From positions 4,948,501-5,012,500 of the forward strand of contig NZ_CP135921.1 of assembly GCF_032397745.1 (NCBI RefSeq): a stretch of DNA of 64,000 nucleotides, read 5' to 3'. The notes beneath the pieces were generated by a model. The model did no database searches and had not been told where the DNA came from. It worked only from the letters and a program-made list of their open reading frames with translations. Origin of the DNA: Bradyrhizobium prioriisuperbiae. GTDB taxonomy: Bacteria; Pseudomonadota; Alphaproteobacteria; Rhizobiales; Xanthobacteraceae. Made by a program: the position numbers and the translations under genes. Position 1 is the stretch's first letter; each line of letters opens with the position of its first letter. Shown here piece by piece: positions 1 through 7,488 of the stretch.

Positions 1-255
1 CACCAGTTCGCCGGCGGGATTGACGATGGCGATGCAGAACGCATTCCAGTTGCGCTTCGCCGCCTCGGCGAGGGCCGTGGCGGCGACCTTCTTTGCGGTC
101 TCCAGATTGAGCGACTCGCCATAAGGGGGCGGGTTCAGCGTTTCGGCCACCACATCGTTGGGATTGTCGGGATTGGGCGCCACCTGGGCGAAGGCTCCGG
201 TACCGAGCAGACACGAAACACATGCAGCCGCGGCGAGCGTGATCAAACGACGCAT
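1..255 (-). CDS. GlcG/HbpS-like secreted heme-binding protein (3' part outside window)
   Basis: The first 85 codons of a minus-strand gene are present and its end lies beyond position 1. The protein opens with a basic and hydrophobic Sec signal peptide ending in AFA|Q at about residues 23-24. A short linker rich in N and P follows, then the start of a domain reading LNLETAKKVAATALAEA and NWNAFCIAIVNPAGELV. That pattern is typical of the GlcG/HbpS (DUF336) fold, whose members bind heme or degradation products extracytoplasmically. The family assignment rests on the N-terminal third of the domain only. The exact ligand cannot be judged from this fragment. Confidence 0.7.
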   Translation of the reverse strand, partial: MRRLITLAAAACVSCLLGTGAFAQVAPNPDNPNDVVAETLNPPPYGESLNLETAKKVAATALAEAAKRNWNAFCIAIVNPAGELV

Positions 256-548
256 TCAGTCCTCCCACAGTGTTGTTGTTGGCTTGTTGTTCTTGGCTTC
301 CCGGAAGACGCTCCGGGATGCCGAACGGTAACACGAATCGGGTCGCCGGCTGCAGTCATCTGCGTGGCGGCATTTGTCTTGCGGACAGCCATTGCGAAAG
401 CATTGGCTATGCACGACATATATGATGGCGAAGCAGCACTCATCCCAGAGCTGCTGCCGGGATCAGGGCCTGCCCCGGGGAACGTCATCCGCTCTGACGC
501 GTTCCCACGCCAAGAGGCGTGATCCTCTCATCCATCGAAAGGCCGTAC

Positions 549-782
549 ATGAAAAAGTCTCTCACCATCGCCGCCGCCGCACTGCTGATTGTCAGCTTCT
601 CGTTTGAGGCGGCATCGGCGAAGCATCGCCGCCATCACAGCAGCAGCCAAAGCGGCGTGACCACGGGCGCATCACCCACCGGCGGTAACGCGGCGCTGAG
701 CGGCAACAACGGTAATTCCGGCAGCGGATCGAATGCACTGGGCGGCCATATCCAGGGCGGCAATGTCGGCGCCGGGAAGTAA
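549..782 (+). CDS. small secreted Gly/Asn/Ser-rich protein
   Basis: A protein of 77 residues starting MKKSLTIAAAALLIVS, a clear Sec signal peptide with likely cleavage after ASA. The mature part begins with a Lys/His/Arg/Ser-rich patch (KHRRHHSSS) and continues as a low-complexity Gly/Asn/Ser tail. A GTG start 30 bases upstream is possible, but the signal peptide begins at this ATG. The function is unknown. The tail carries a GGNAA-x-x-GNN-x-NS pattern that recurs in the secreted protein at 29047-29319, so the two may belong to one family. Confidence 0.6.
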   Translation: MKKSLTIAAAALLIVSFSFEAASAKHRRHHSSSQSGVTTGASPTGGNAALSGNNGNSGSGSNALGGHIQGGNVGAGK

Positions 783-796
783 ACCGATCAGGCTCA

Positions 797-822
797 CCAG
801 GGAGTGATGCGTTGCTCCCTGG
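797..822. terminator. hairpin downstream of the small secreted gene
   Basis: A perfect 8-bp stem (CCAGGGAG / CTCCCTGG) with a 10-base loop lies 14 bases after the stop at 782. No T-run follows, so intrinsic termination is uncertain; it may instead protect the 3' end of the mRNA. Confidence 0.4.
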
Positions 823-940
823 CGGATTGCGTGCGCGCGGAGTTGGCCACAGCTTTTGCAAAGCGCCGATTGACGCGTAACGGCAAATCAGCGACATTGG
901 GCACAGTCGCGAGAGTTCGGTTCGCGGCACGGTTTTTCAG

Positions 941-976
941 CCCGCCCCCAGGAATTGGTGGCGGGATTTTTATTGG
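941..976 (+). terminator. intrinsic terminator (plus direction)
   Basis: Stem CCCGCC / GGCGGG at 941-946 and 960-965, followed by ATTTTTATT. It is the most convincing T-rich terminator in the first kilobase and probably ends read-through from 549-782 or a short unannotated transcript. No gene is supported between 783 and 1050. Confidence 0.55.
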
Positions 977-1050
977 GGCAACCGTTTCAGTGCAGCGGGC
1001 GTGTTAGCGCAGCGGCCGGGCGCCGACCTGACGTCCTGTCAGAGGGTTGC

Positions 1051-1272
1051 TCAGAACGATCGCTGGTCGGGCGCGATATCGGGAAAGTTTTCGGGAATGC
1101 GATACGACTTGCATTCCACCCGTGCCCACTGCACTGCGCCACGGTAATCCGGGCAGCGCAGCACAAGCTGCTTGCCGCGATGAACCACGATCACATCATA
1201 TTCCGGGCCGTCGTCATGCCGCCGGATACTCACCACGCCGTGAGCCGCCCTCATGTGAATCTCGCCAGTCAT
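1051..1272 (-). CDS. small hypothetical protein
   Basis: A 73-residue minus-strand protein, soluble, with mixed charged and aromatic residues (GPEYDVIVVHRGKQLVLRC, then CKSYRIPENFPDIAPDQ). Composition resembles a folded domain rather than a shadow reading frame. Two Met codons (1272 and 1254) are possible starts. The C-terminal pattern and short length suggest a conserved hypothetical of Bradyrhizobium-like genomes, but I do not recognise a family. No operon partner is visible. Confidence 0.45.
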   Translation of the reverse strand: MTGEIHMRAAHGVVSIRRHDDGPEYDVIVVHRGKQLVLRCPDYRGAVQWARVECKSYRIPENFPDIAPDQRSF

Positions 1273-1499
1273 CCCTGAAAATCAGGGATCGATGCCGGCG
1301 GACGCTATGAGATTCGCGGCCGGCTGTCTGCGCATTTTCGCCACAATGCCGGGGCGGGGGCATGCTTGCTCCAAGTTAGGCGCCGCATTCGGCTGGCGGC
1401 CAGCCTGCGCTAACCGCCCGCGCCGAAGGCGTGAGTTTCAGGACGTGGCGTACGAGAGCGCGTCGGCGCACGTGCAATCCAACCAGGGAGTGATCCAGC

Positions 1500-1874
1500 A
1501 TGCCAGACAATCGCAAATTCCGTATGTACGATAATTATCGACCGTTCGGCTTCGCAGGACCGTTCGCATCGTTCCCTTCCGCTGAAGACTGGAATGCAAG
1601 CCAGCAGCCAACGAGTGGCGCGGCCACCGCTTTCCAGTACACTCCACCTGAAGCTGATGCAGATCGGTTCGGCGTGCCGGATTACACGCCGATTTTTGGA
1701 AGGGGTGGTGGTGGGGGTAGCGGTTCAGGCGGGTTCTGCAAATTGTTGCCTGCGCCAATTCCAGGTGTATGCTTGTATATGTGTCCGGATGGTCGCATTC
1801 TTCGCTTGGAAATGGACAGTCGCCATCTTAGCTGTCCTTCGTCGATTCCGAGCTTTGGCGGACTCGGTTTGTAG
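1500..1874 (+). CDS. hypothetical Gly-rich protein with Cys-containing C-terminus, likely phage-cluster associated
   Basis: A 124-residue protein with GGGAGTG ten bases upstream resembling a ribosome binding site. The N-terminal half is rich in N, F, P and A (MPDNRKFRMYDNYRPFGF). A glycine-rich hinge follows at about residues 69-77 (GRGGGGGSGSGG). The C-terminal part holds four cysteines (FCKLLPAP, GVCLYMCPDG, HLSCPSS). The layout of disordered N-terminus, Gly hinge and compact Cys-containing tail resembles small secreted or virion-delivered proteins. The next gene starts 16 bases downstream, so the two are probably co-transcribed. No family is recognised. Confidence 0.5.
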   Translation: MPDNRKFRMYDNYRPFGFAGPFASFPSAEDWNASQQPTSGAATAFQYTPPEADADRFGVPDYTPIFGRGGGGGSGSGGFCKLLPAPIPGVCLYMCPDGRILRLEMDSRHLSCPSSIPSFGGLGL

Positions 1875-1889
1875 CGGTGATCTCTGCAA

Positions 1890-2237
1890 ATGGCGGGTTC
1901 GTTTCCTATAAACTTCCAGATTTCGACTCTCGCGCAGGAGAGGATACGCTTGCTGCAGAACGAGCTGGAGTTGACCGAAGGTCTGAAAGACCAGATCCCC
2001 GCGATCTGTTTTACAATCGCACTGGGAGCTGACGAACAGGATCTTGATCCCGAACTCACGATAGGTTTTTTTGACCGGACCCAGATCGGCGACGAGAGGC
2101 TGTTGCTGGATTTAGCCGGTATGGCAGTGCTACTTCCCGGGCCGGACGATGATATCCACAAGTTCGATCATAAAACGCTGGACTTCAGCGTGGCTCGCAA
2201 ATTCTTCCTGCGCGATCGAACGCCCTCGGACGTTTGA
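1890..2237 (+). CDS. hypothetical acidic protein, partner of the preceding gene
   Basis: A 115-residue soluble acidic protein. It is rich in D, E and L (LTEGLKDQIPAICFTIALG, LLLDLAGMAVLLPGPDDD) and looks like a compact alpha/beta domain. It starts 16 bases after the previous stop. Base composition is lower in GC than neighbouring housekeeping genes, as expected of accessory DNA. Its position after a small Cys-rich protein, and its size and acidity, would suit an immunity or chaperone partner, but nothing in the sequence proves that. Confidence 0.5.
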   Translation: MAGSFPINFQISTLAQERIRLLQNELELTEGLKDQIPAICFTIALGADEQDLDPELTIGFFDRTQIGDERLLLDLAGMAVLLPGPDDDIHKFDHKTLDFSVARKFFLRDRTPSDV

Positions 2238-2261
2238 TAGAAGTTTCACGTAAAGTTTCAT

Positions 2262-2511
2262 CATTTTCGCAGACTGCCAACATGGCATCGATCAGCTATC
2301 GAGTGAACGATTCACTCTGCAACAAGCTGTGGTCGAAGAAACTGTCCGCAGAAGCGCTGAAGGAACTTGCTTCGGTAAGTTCATGGGCACCTCGTTCGAC
2401 AGCAAACCTGAGATCCGAGACCTCGACCAACGCTGGCGATGCCATCACTTTCGGGCTCCGCATGCGGGCCTGGCGGCGGGATGGACAGCGCAGACACTGA
2501 CGGTGATGAAG
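2262..2511 (+). pseudogene. truncated, frameshifted copy of the phage major capsid gene 5' end
   Basis: From 2262 the DNA closely matches the leader and first roughly 230 bases of the capsid gene at 3744. The untranslated leader (AGTTTCATCAT...GCCAAC before ATG) is included. The translation starts MASISYRVNDSLCNKLW, against MASTSYGVNDSLSNKLW in the intact gene. One base is lost after codon 28 and five more about 40 bases later; this restores frame for TSTNAGDAITFGLRM before homology fades near 2511. The remaining roughly 840 bases of capsid coding sequence are absent. This is a decayed duplicate, not a functional gene. Confidence 0.85.
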
Positions 2512-2753
2512 TGCTGCTCGCCTTGAAACGGCGCCGGTTCAATATAAGCTGGCCAGTCTGAGATTCCGTTTCGGCTCAAACGAGCCAGAATTATCCTTGC
2601 ACTCTGTCAGGCTTTGGACTTTTAGGCGGCAGGAACCGTTGCATTTACCGATGTGTGGGGTCAAATAGAGAGCCAGTCGTGACGATTGGATCGCTGCCGA
2701 GAGAGTTTTGTCCGGCATGGATCCTTGATCGTTGATACATTAGGGAGGATCTG

Positions 2754-3104
2754 GTGACGCCCCCTTCTCGACAATCCGTTCCCAGTCTTGAGGGATATGG
2801 CCTGACTGGACTGGAGATCGGCTCCCCGGCAACTTTTCTGCATTTTCTCGGCGATGAGCGCGTTTTGTCGACCTCGCCGTTGAAGACCGAATTCAACGCC
2901 TGGACCTTTACTTTCTTCGGCGCATCCGTTTCCGACATCGACTATTCCTACGACGGGGCCGCGGATGTCAGTTCGTTCAACCTGGTCCGCATCGGGGACG
3001 GGGAGCGGGACTTCAATTTCGGCGTTGATCTGGTGCTGAAATCGGGGCGGCTCAAGCTGAAATGCTACGATTATTATTGTTATAGCCGCAAGACGCCGGG
3101 ATAA
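2754..3104 (+). CDS. hypothetical protein
   Basis: A 116-residue protein from a GTG start. It is rich in beta-prone and aromatic residues (AWTFTFFGASVSDIDYSYDG, then LKLKCYDYYCYSR at the end), which suggests a beta-sandwich-like fold. There is no signal peptide or membrane span. The next gene follows after 17 bases with its own good ribosome binding site, so the pair probably forms one transcript. Both lie between the capsid pseudogene and the intact capsid gene. The family is not recognised. Confidence 0.5.
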   Translation: MTPPSRQSVPSLEGYGLTGLEIGSPATFLHFLGDERVLSTSPLKTEFNAWTFTFFGASVSDIDYSYDGAADVSSFNLVRIGDGERDFNFGVDLVLKSGRLKLKCYDYYCYSRKTPG

Positions 3105-3121
3105 TTCGAGGAGAAGATCTC

Positions 3122-3427
3122 GTGGAGGCGGAGATTGATCAGATCATCGGAGCGGTCATCATCGGGCTGTCGCGTCCGACGGCAACGACCCTTCGGCTTC
3201 AATGCATGAATTTCGCGCTGCTGCGTGATCACGGGGTTGCTTCCCTGGAGCTGCTGTTTTCGGGGGCACGTGACATAAGAATTGTCTGTGCGGGAAACTT
3301 GATCGACGCCCGGATCGTCGAGGTCGCGAGAAGTCAGGGATTTTCAGGTTTCGAAATCAAACTGACTCATGGATTTCTGAGTGTGACTTGCAGGGAACTG
3401 CGCGTCACGCAGATCGCCATCGGATAA
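3122..3427 (+). CDS. hypothetical protein
   Basis: A 101-residue protein from a GTG start with GAGGAGA seven bases upstream. It reads as an alternating alpha/beta domain (IDQIIGAVIIGLSRPTAT, LRLQCMNFALLRDHGVASL, FEIKLTHGFLSVTCRELRV) with three cysteines. It is the second member of the two-gene unit with 2754-3104. No family is recognised. It is a good candidate for lineage-restricted accessory DNA of the phage cluster. Confidence 0.5.
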   Translation: MEAEIDQIIGAVIIGLSRPTATTLRLQCMNFALLRDHGVASLELLFSGARDIRIVCAGNLIDARIVEVARSQGFSGFEIKLTHGFLSVTCRELRVTQIAIG

Positions 3428-3743
3428 ATTCTCACAACGTCCGCTCGCTTTATGGCACTTGCCTGCGTGGCGCTTGCCATCAACGATTTTGTCCACGCTC
3501 TGAGCACGGGGCTGCTGGTTGTTGGCCTGTTTACTGCCGCGTTCGATTTGATTTGACGGCGCGAGCTCAAGCGCGGGACGTTGCGTTGCGCGACCTGTTT
3601 CTGTACGGAGTTTTTGAATCTGCATCCGGCCGGCGGCCGTTAAACGCCATTCCGCCCGCACCGAAGGCGTAATTCGGTGAAGCGCTGCGCGGCGTCAAGC
3701 GGCAACCCACACATCCAGTTTCATCATTTCGGAGACCGCCAAC
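3428..3743. other. non-coding stretch upstream of the capsid gene
   Basis: No supported gene. The last 27 bases before the capsid ATG are the leader shared with the pseudogene at 2262. The block CCGCCCGCACCGAAGGCGT near 3654 resembles CCGCCCGCGCCGAAGGCGT near 1415, a short repeat of unknown role. No terminase or portal remnant was recognised here. Confidence 0.5.
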
Positions 3744-4817
3744 ATGGCATCGACCAGCTATGGAGTGAACGATTCACTCTCCAACAAGCTGTGGGCGAAG
3801 AAACTGTCCGCGGAAGCGCTGAAGGAAACCTACTTCGGCAAATTCATGGGCACCTCGTCCGACAGCATGATCCACTTGAAGTCCGAGACCTCGACCAATG
3901 CCGGCGACGCCGTCACTTTCGGGCTGCGCATGCAGCTGTCAGGCGATGGTGTCACCGAGTCGCAGACCCTGATGGGCAACGAAGAAAGCCTCACCACCTA
4001 TTCCGACAAGGTGGTGCTCAACGAACTGGCCCACGCGGTCCGCGTGCGCAACAAGAACACCATCGACGCCCAGCGCGTGCCGTTCAGCCTGCGCGATGAA
4101 GCCAAGATGGGGCTGAAGGACTGGTTCGCGAACCGGTTCGACACCGCGATGTTCAACCATCTCGCCGGCAATACCCTGGTGACCGATGGGCGCTACAGCG
4201 GCAGCAACACCATCACGGCGCCGTCCGCCGGACGGATCTATCGCGCCGGCACCGCGACCGATGACGCCACCATCAATGCCGACAACACCAAGGTGTTCAC
4301 CCTTGGCGTGATCGACGCCTGCGTCGAGCGGGCAGGGACGGCGGTGCCGCTGATCCGGCCCATCAAGGTCAATGGCGAAAGCAAATACCTGATGTTCCTG
4401 CACGACTACCAGGTGACCGATTTGCGCACCAACACCAACAGCGGGCAGTGGCTGGATATCCAGAAGGCCGCGCTCGCCGGCGGTGTCGGCAGCAAGTCGC
4501 CGATCTACACCGGCTGCCTCGGTGAATACAACAACGTCGTCCTGCACAAGTCGAACCGCATCCCGAACGGCGTCTCCAATGCCGGCGCGGTGCAGACCTC
4601 GACCCGCCGCGCGGTGTTCTGCGGCGCGCAAGCCGGCGCCATCGCCTTCGGCAAGGAGTTCAGCGACGGCGTCAACTACAAATGGGTCGAGGAGCTGTTC
4701 GACTACGAACGCGAACTCGGCGTCTCGGCGCAGACGGTGTGGGGTCTGAAGAAGACGGTGTTCAACGGCATCGACTTCGGGACCATCGCCGCGACGACCT
4801 ACGCCGTCGCTCACTAA
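3744..4817 (+). CDS. N4-gp56 family phage major capsid protein
   Basis: A 357-residue protein, the normal length for the N4-gp56 family of HK97-fold capsid subunits. Family hallmarks include the opening MASTSYGVNDSLSNKLWAKK, the segment SETSTNAGDAVTFGLRM around residues 52-68, the central RVRNKNTIDAQRVPFSLRDEAK, and a C-terminal AQAGAIAFGKEFSDGVNYKW. The gene heads the plus-strand virion gene series. A decayed copy of its 5' end lies 1.5 kb upstream. Portal, protease and terminase genes, normally found upstream in such phages, are not visible in the window, which suggests a defective or domesticated element. Confidence 0.93.
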   Translation: MASTSYGVNDSLSNKLWAKKLSAEALKETYFGKFMGTSSDSMIHLKSETSTNAGDAVTFGLRMQLSGDGVTESQTLMGNEESLTTYSDKVVLNELAHAVRVRNKNTIDAQRVPFSLRDEAKMGLKDWFANRFDTAMFNHLAGNTLVTDGRYSGSNTITAPSAGRIYRAGTATDDATINADNTKVFTLGVIDACVERAGTAVPLIRPIKVNGESKYLMFLHDYQVTDLRTNTNSGQWLDIQKAALAGGVGSKSPIYTGCLGEYNNVVLHKSNRIPNGVSNAGAVQTSTRRAVFCGAQAGAIAFGKEFSDGVNYKWVEELFDYERELGVSAQTVWGLKKTVFNGIDFGTIAATTYAVAH

Positions 4818-4838
4818 GATTTTGGCGCACTAAGCGAA

Positions 4839-4863
4839 GCGGCGCCGGTTGGGCCGGCGCCGC
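4839..4863. terminator. GC-rich hairpin after the capsid gene
   Basis: A perfect 10-bp stem (GCGGCGCCGG / CCGGCGCCGC) with the 5-base loop TTGGG, 21 bases after the capsid stop. There is no T-run, so it more likely stabilises the abundant capsid mRNA or partly attenuates transcription before the next virion gene. Confidence 0.55.
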
Positions 4864-4902
4864 CATCCTTCCCAACAACTCCACAACAGAAAGGTTACCG
4901 TC

Positions 4903-5325
4903 ATGGTAACGAATACTCAGGGATCCTCTGCGCGCCAGAACAGCACGCAGCAGGTGCACTATCTGCGCTTTGCGGTGAACTACAACGACAGCGGCATCGC
5001 GAACGGCATCGGCAAGCAGTGGCTGCCGAAAGGCGCCATCATCACCGGCACGTCGGTTTATGTGGGTACGGCCTTCAACGCCGCGACGACCAACGTGCTG
5101 ACTGTGGGCACTAACTCGACTGCTTATGACAACATCGTCGGAACTGCCGATGTCGACGAGAGCGCTGCGGTGCCGCTGACCAACGGCATCAAGCCGTCCG
5201 GAGCGGCGCTGGGGCCGCTCGCGGCCGATGCCCAGGTGTTCGTCAAATATGCCCAGACCGGGACGGCCGCGACCGCGGGCGCCGCTGTCGTGGTGGTCCA
5301 CTACGTTCCCAACAACGACCTCTGA
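4903..5325 (+). CDS. phage structural protein following the capsid gene
   Basis: A 140-residue protein; AAGG lies 7 bases before the ATG. The sequence is rich in A, T, G, N and V with beta character (GIGKQWLPKGAIITGTSVYVG, TNVLTVGTNSTAYDNIVG, AAVVVVHYVPNNDL). This is typical of small capsid-decoration or head-completion proteins. It sits directly after the capsid gene and before the adaptor gene, the usual place for such a protein. The precise role (decoration or stabilisation) is inferred from position only. Confidence 0.7.
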   Translation: MVTNTQGSSARQNSTQQVHYLRFAVNYNDSGIANGIGKQWLPKGAIITGTSVYVGTAFNAATTNVLTVGTNSTAYDNIVGTADVDESAAVPLTNGIKPSGAALGPLAADAQVFVKYAQTGTAATAGAAVVVVHYVPNNDL

Positions 5326-5366
5326 TCCCGTATCGCCCGATGCTGGATCATTGGCTGCATTATGCA

Positions 5367-5397
5367 GGGGCGGCTGTTCTTCTGGAGCAGCCGCCCC
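5367..5397. terminator. GC-rich hairpin between virion genes
   Basis: A perfect 10-bp stem (GGGGCGGCTG / CAGCCGCCCC) with an 11-base loop lies between the genes ending at 5325 and starting at 5419. It lacks a T-run and is similar in style to the hairpin after the capsid gene; it probably tunes downstream expression. Confidence 0.5.
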
Positions 5398-5418
5398 CGG
5401 CATTTCCGGAGGTGAGGA

Positions 5419-6045
5419 ATGGGAACGCTGCTCGAGCTGAAAACCCGGATCGCGACCGACCTGACGCGGGACGACCTGACGAGCCAGATCGCAAGCGCGG
5501 TCACCGACGCTATCGCGTTCTATGCGCGGGAGCGCTTCTGGTTCAACAGCTCGCGCAACCTGACGTTCACGACGGTGCCGGGCCAGATCGCCTACGGCGC
5601 CGCCGATCTCGCAGGGATACCGACACTGCTGCGGATCGACGCGATGTTCCTGCCGCAAAACCAGTCGATCCTGCCGCTCGACCGTTACGAACCCGTCGAC
5701 TTCGAGCTGCTGAATAATGCGACCACCGGCGGCGGCCGTCCCACGGCCTTCACCTATGTCGACCAGGCCATCCGGCTGTGGCCGACGCCGAACGCGGCCT
5801 TCGTGATGCGCCTGCACGCGCATCTGCGGCTGCCGGCCGCGGCCGACGGCGACACCAACGCCTGGACCGACGACGCCGAGGAGCTGATCCGTTCCCACGC
5901 CAAGCTGCTGCTCTATCTGGACCTGCTGGAAGACGACCAGGGCGCCACGCGGATGCAAAGCAAGATCCCATTGTTGCTGAATGCGCTGCGCGCGGAGACC
6001 TCGGCCAGGCTGTCGGCGGGTGTGATCAAGGGGACGGAGTTCTGA
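5419..6045 (+). CDS. phage head-tail adaptor protein
   Basis: A 208-residue protein with GGAGGTGAGG just upstream of the ATG. The N-terminus is helical (LLELKTRIATDLTRDDLTSQ, then VTDAIAFYARERFWFN). It continues with the pattern PGQIAYGAADLAGIPTLLRID and DRYEPVDFELL, which is characteristic of adaptor/gp6-like proteins. These form a ring below the portal and connect it to the tail. Length and position after the capsid genes agree. No portal gene is visible for it to dock to in this window. Confidence 0.72.
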   Translation: MGTLLELKTRIATDLTRDDLTSQIASAVTDAIAFYARERFWFNSSRNLTFTTVPGQIAYGAADLAGIPTLLRIDAMFLPQNQSILPLDRYEPVDFELLNNATTGGGRPTAFTYVDQAIRLWPTPNAAFVMRLHAHLRLPAAADGDTNAWTDDAEELIRSHAKLLLYLDLLEDDQGATRMQSKIPLLLNALRAETSARLSAGVIKGTEF

Positions 6046-6096
6046 GGTCCAGCGCAGTCACCGATTGAATGAGAACAACACGTCAGAGGAATTTCG

Positions 6097-7374
6097 ATGG
6101 CTCAATACACGCAATCTGATTTTCAGCAGGGTCCGCAATACGGAGAGCTCAAGGACAGGGAAATCACGGACTGGAGCCCGGATGTCTCACAGGTCAATAT
6201 CGGTCAGATGTTGCAGAATCCGCCCCTGGCCCCATTTTGCCTTGGCGGCCGCCCCGAGATGCGGGCTTATGATCCATCAGTGCGGGAGCGTCTCGCGGGC
6301 TGGTTGATTGGTGACAATCCGTCAGTGGGGCGACGCGGTCTGATTTCCGGGCTGCTTGGATCAAGCGGACTCGGCATCGGTTTCGGGTTGCTGGATTTGA
6401 CGCCGGCGGGCATCCCGTTTGCGGTGAATGAGGCGATTCGGGCGCGGGATCCGCAGGCGGCGGTGCTGGCTATCGTTCCCGGCAGTGCCGCCGGCCGCGC
6501 CGCCATGGCGGCCGAACGAAGTGCCGTCAGGGGAGCGCGCGAGCTGTACAATATCGAGAATGCATCGCGCTACACGTCGATGTATAATCCACCGGTCAAG
6601 CCTCTACGGCCATTCGAGATGGATTACCCCAAGGGAGCGCCGGGTGAACCAGGATCACGACTCACCGTCGACATCGACGGAAAACCCCTCACCGCAAAAT
6701 ACGTTGTCGGTCGCCGAGTGGTGGGCGGAGCTGACGAAACCCTCTCGCCAGCGGAACTTAACGCCGTTACGCAGGCAACAATTGGCTCGCTTCCTGAGGC
6801 TGTTGCGCAAGGAGCGCTTCCAAAAGATGCAATCGGAGTCTATCGAACAGTCCCCGGGCCGGAAGGCTTGAGGCGCGAGATTGGTGTTCTCAAGACTCTG
6901 CCGGAGGATACCGCAAAAATGGCTGTCGATCATGAGGTCGGCCACATGATCGATGATCTGACCGGCAAGTATCAGCGTCTGGACAAAGGTATCGCGGTTA
7001 GTGGCATTCCGCAGGATGGCATCAAAAAAGAACTATACCAAGTCTATCACGACCTGAACGATCCGTCGTCACGACGCGGCCAAATCACCCCGCGGCGCTT
7101 GCAGACCCGGCCGGAGGATTTCGGTTACAGTGGGAACGATATCGAGCCCGAATACATGGCCGAAGCGATCCGCGCTTACCTGGCTGATCCGAACTACATG
7201 AAGACGATGGCTCCGGGCACGGCTGCACGGGTCCGCGAGTATGTCAGGAATAGTCCTCGGTTGAGTAAGATCCTTCAATTCAATACGCTTGCGCCGTTTT
7301 TGGGGGCCGCTGGTGGTGCTGGAATGATGGCCGCGTCTGACGGTTCCGATCCGAGATCGCCTGATCAAATATGA
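6097..7374 (+). CDS. phage-cluster protein with HExxH metallopeptidase motif
   Basis: A 425-residue protein with AGAGGA upstream of the ATG. Residues 1-70 are polar and N/Q/P-rich. Residues 75-135 are hydrophobic and glycine-rich (GLISGLLGSSGLGIGFGLLD), resembling membrane-active segments of ejected phage proteins. Residues 175-270 look like a small beta-rich domain. HEVGH at 279-283 is a zincin zinc-binding motif, and MAEAIRAY at 354-361 supplies a downstream glutamate (357) in a helix that could be the third zinc ligand. It may be a virion-delivered protease or toxin placed between the adaptor and tail genes. Activity is inferred from motifs only. Confidence 0.62.
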   Translation: MAQYTQSDFQQGPQYGELKDREITDWSPDVSQVNIGQMLQNPPLAPFCLGGRPEMRAYDPSVRERLAGWLIGDNPSVGRRGLISGLLGSSGLGIGFGLLDLTPAGIPFAVNEAIRARDPQAAVLAIVPGSAAGRAAMAAERSAVRGARELYNIENASRYTSMYNPPVKPLRPFEMDYPKGAPGEPGSRLTVDIDGKPLTAKYVVGRRVVGGADETLSPAELNAVTQATIGSLPEAVAQGALPKDAIGVYRTVPGPEGLRREIGVLKTLPEDTAKMAVDHEVGHMIDDLTGKYQRLDKGIAVSGIPQDGIKKELYQVYHDLNDPSSRRGQITPRRLQTRPEDFGYSGNDIEPEYMAEAIRAYLADPNYMKTMAPGTAARVREYVRNSPRLSKILQFNTLAPFLGAAGGAGMMAASDGSDPRSPDQI

Positions 7375-7488
7375 CGCTCTGCTGATCAACCTGTTCTCGA
7401 TGCTGGGTGCGACCGGAATTTCTCCAATGCTCTATCGAGTATGGCGAACATCGGCGGCGCTGATCTTCGGAGAGTCGACACGGCGCCG

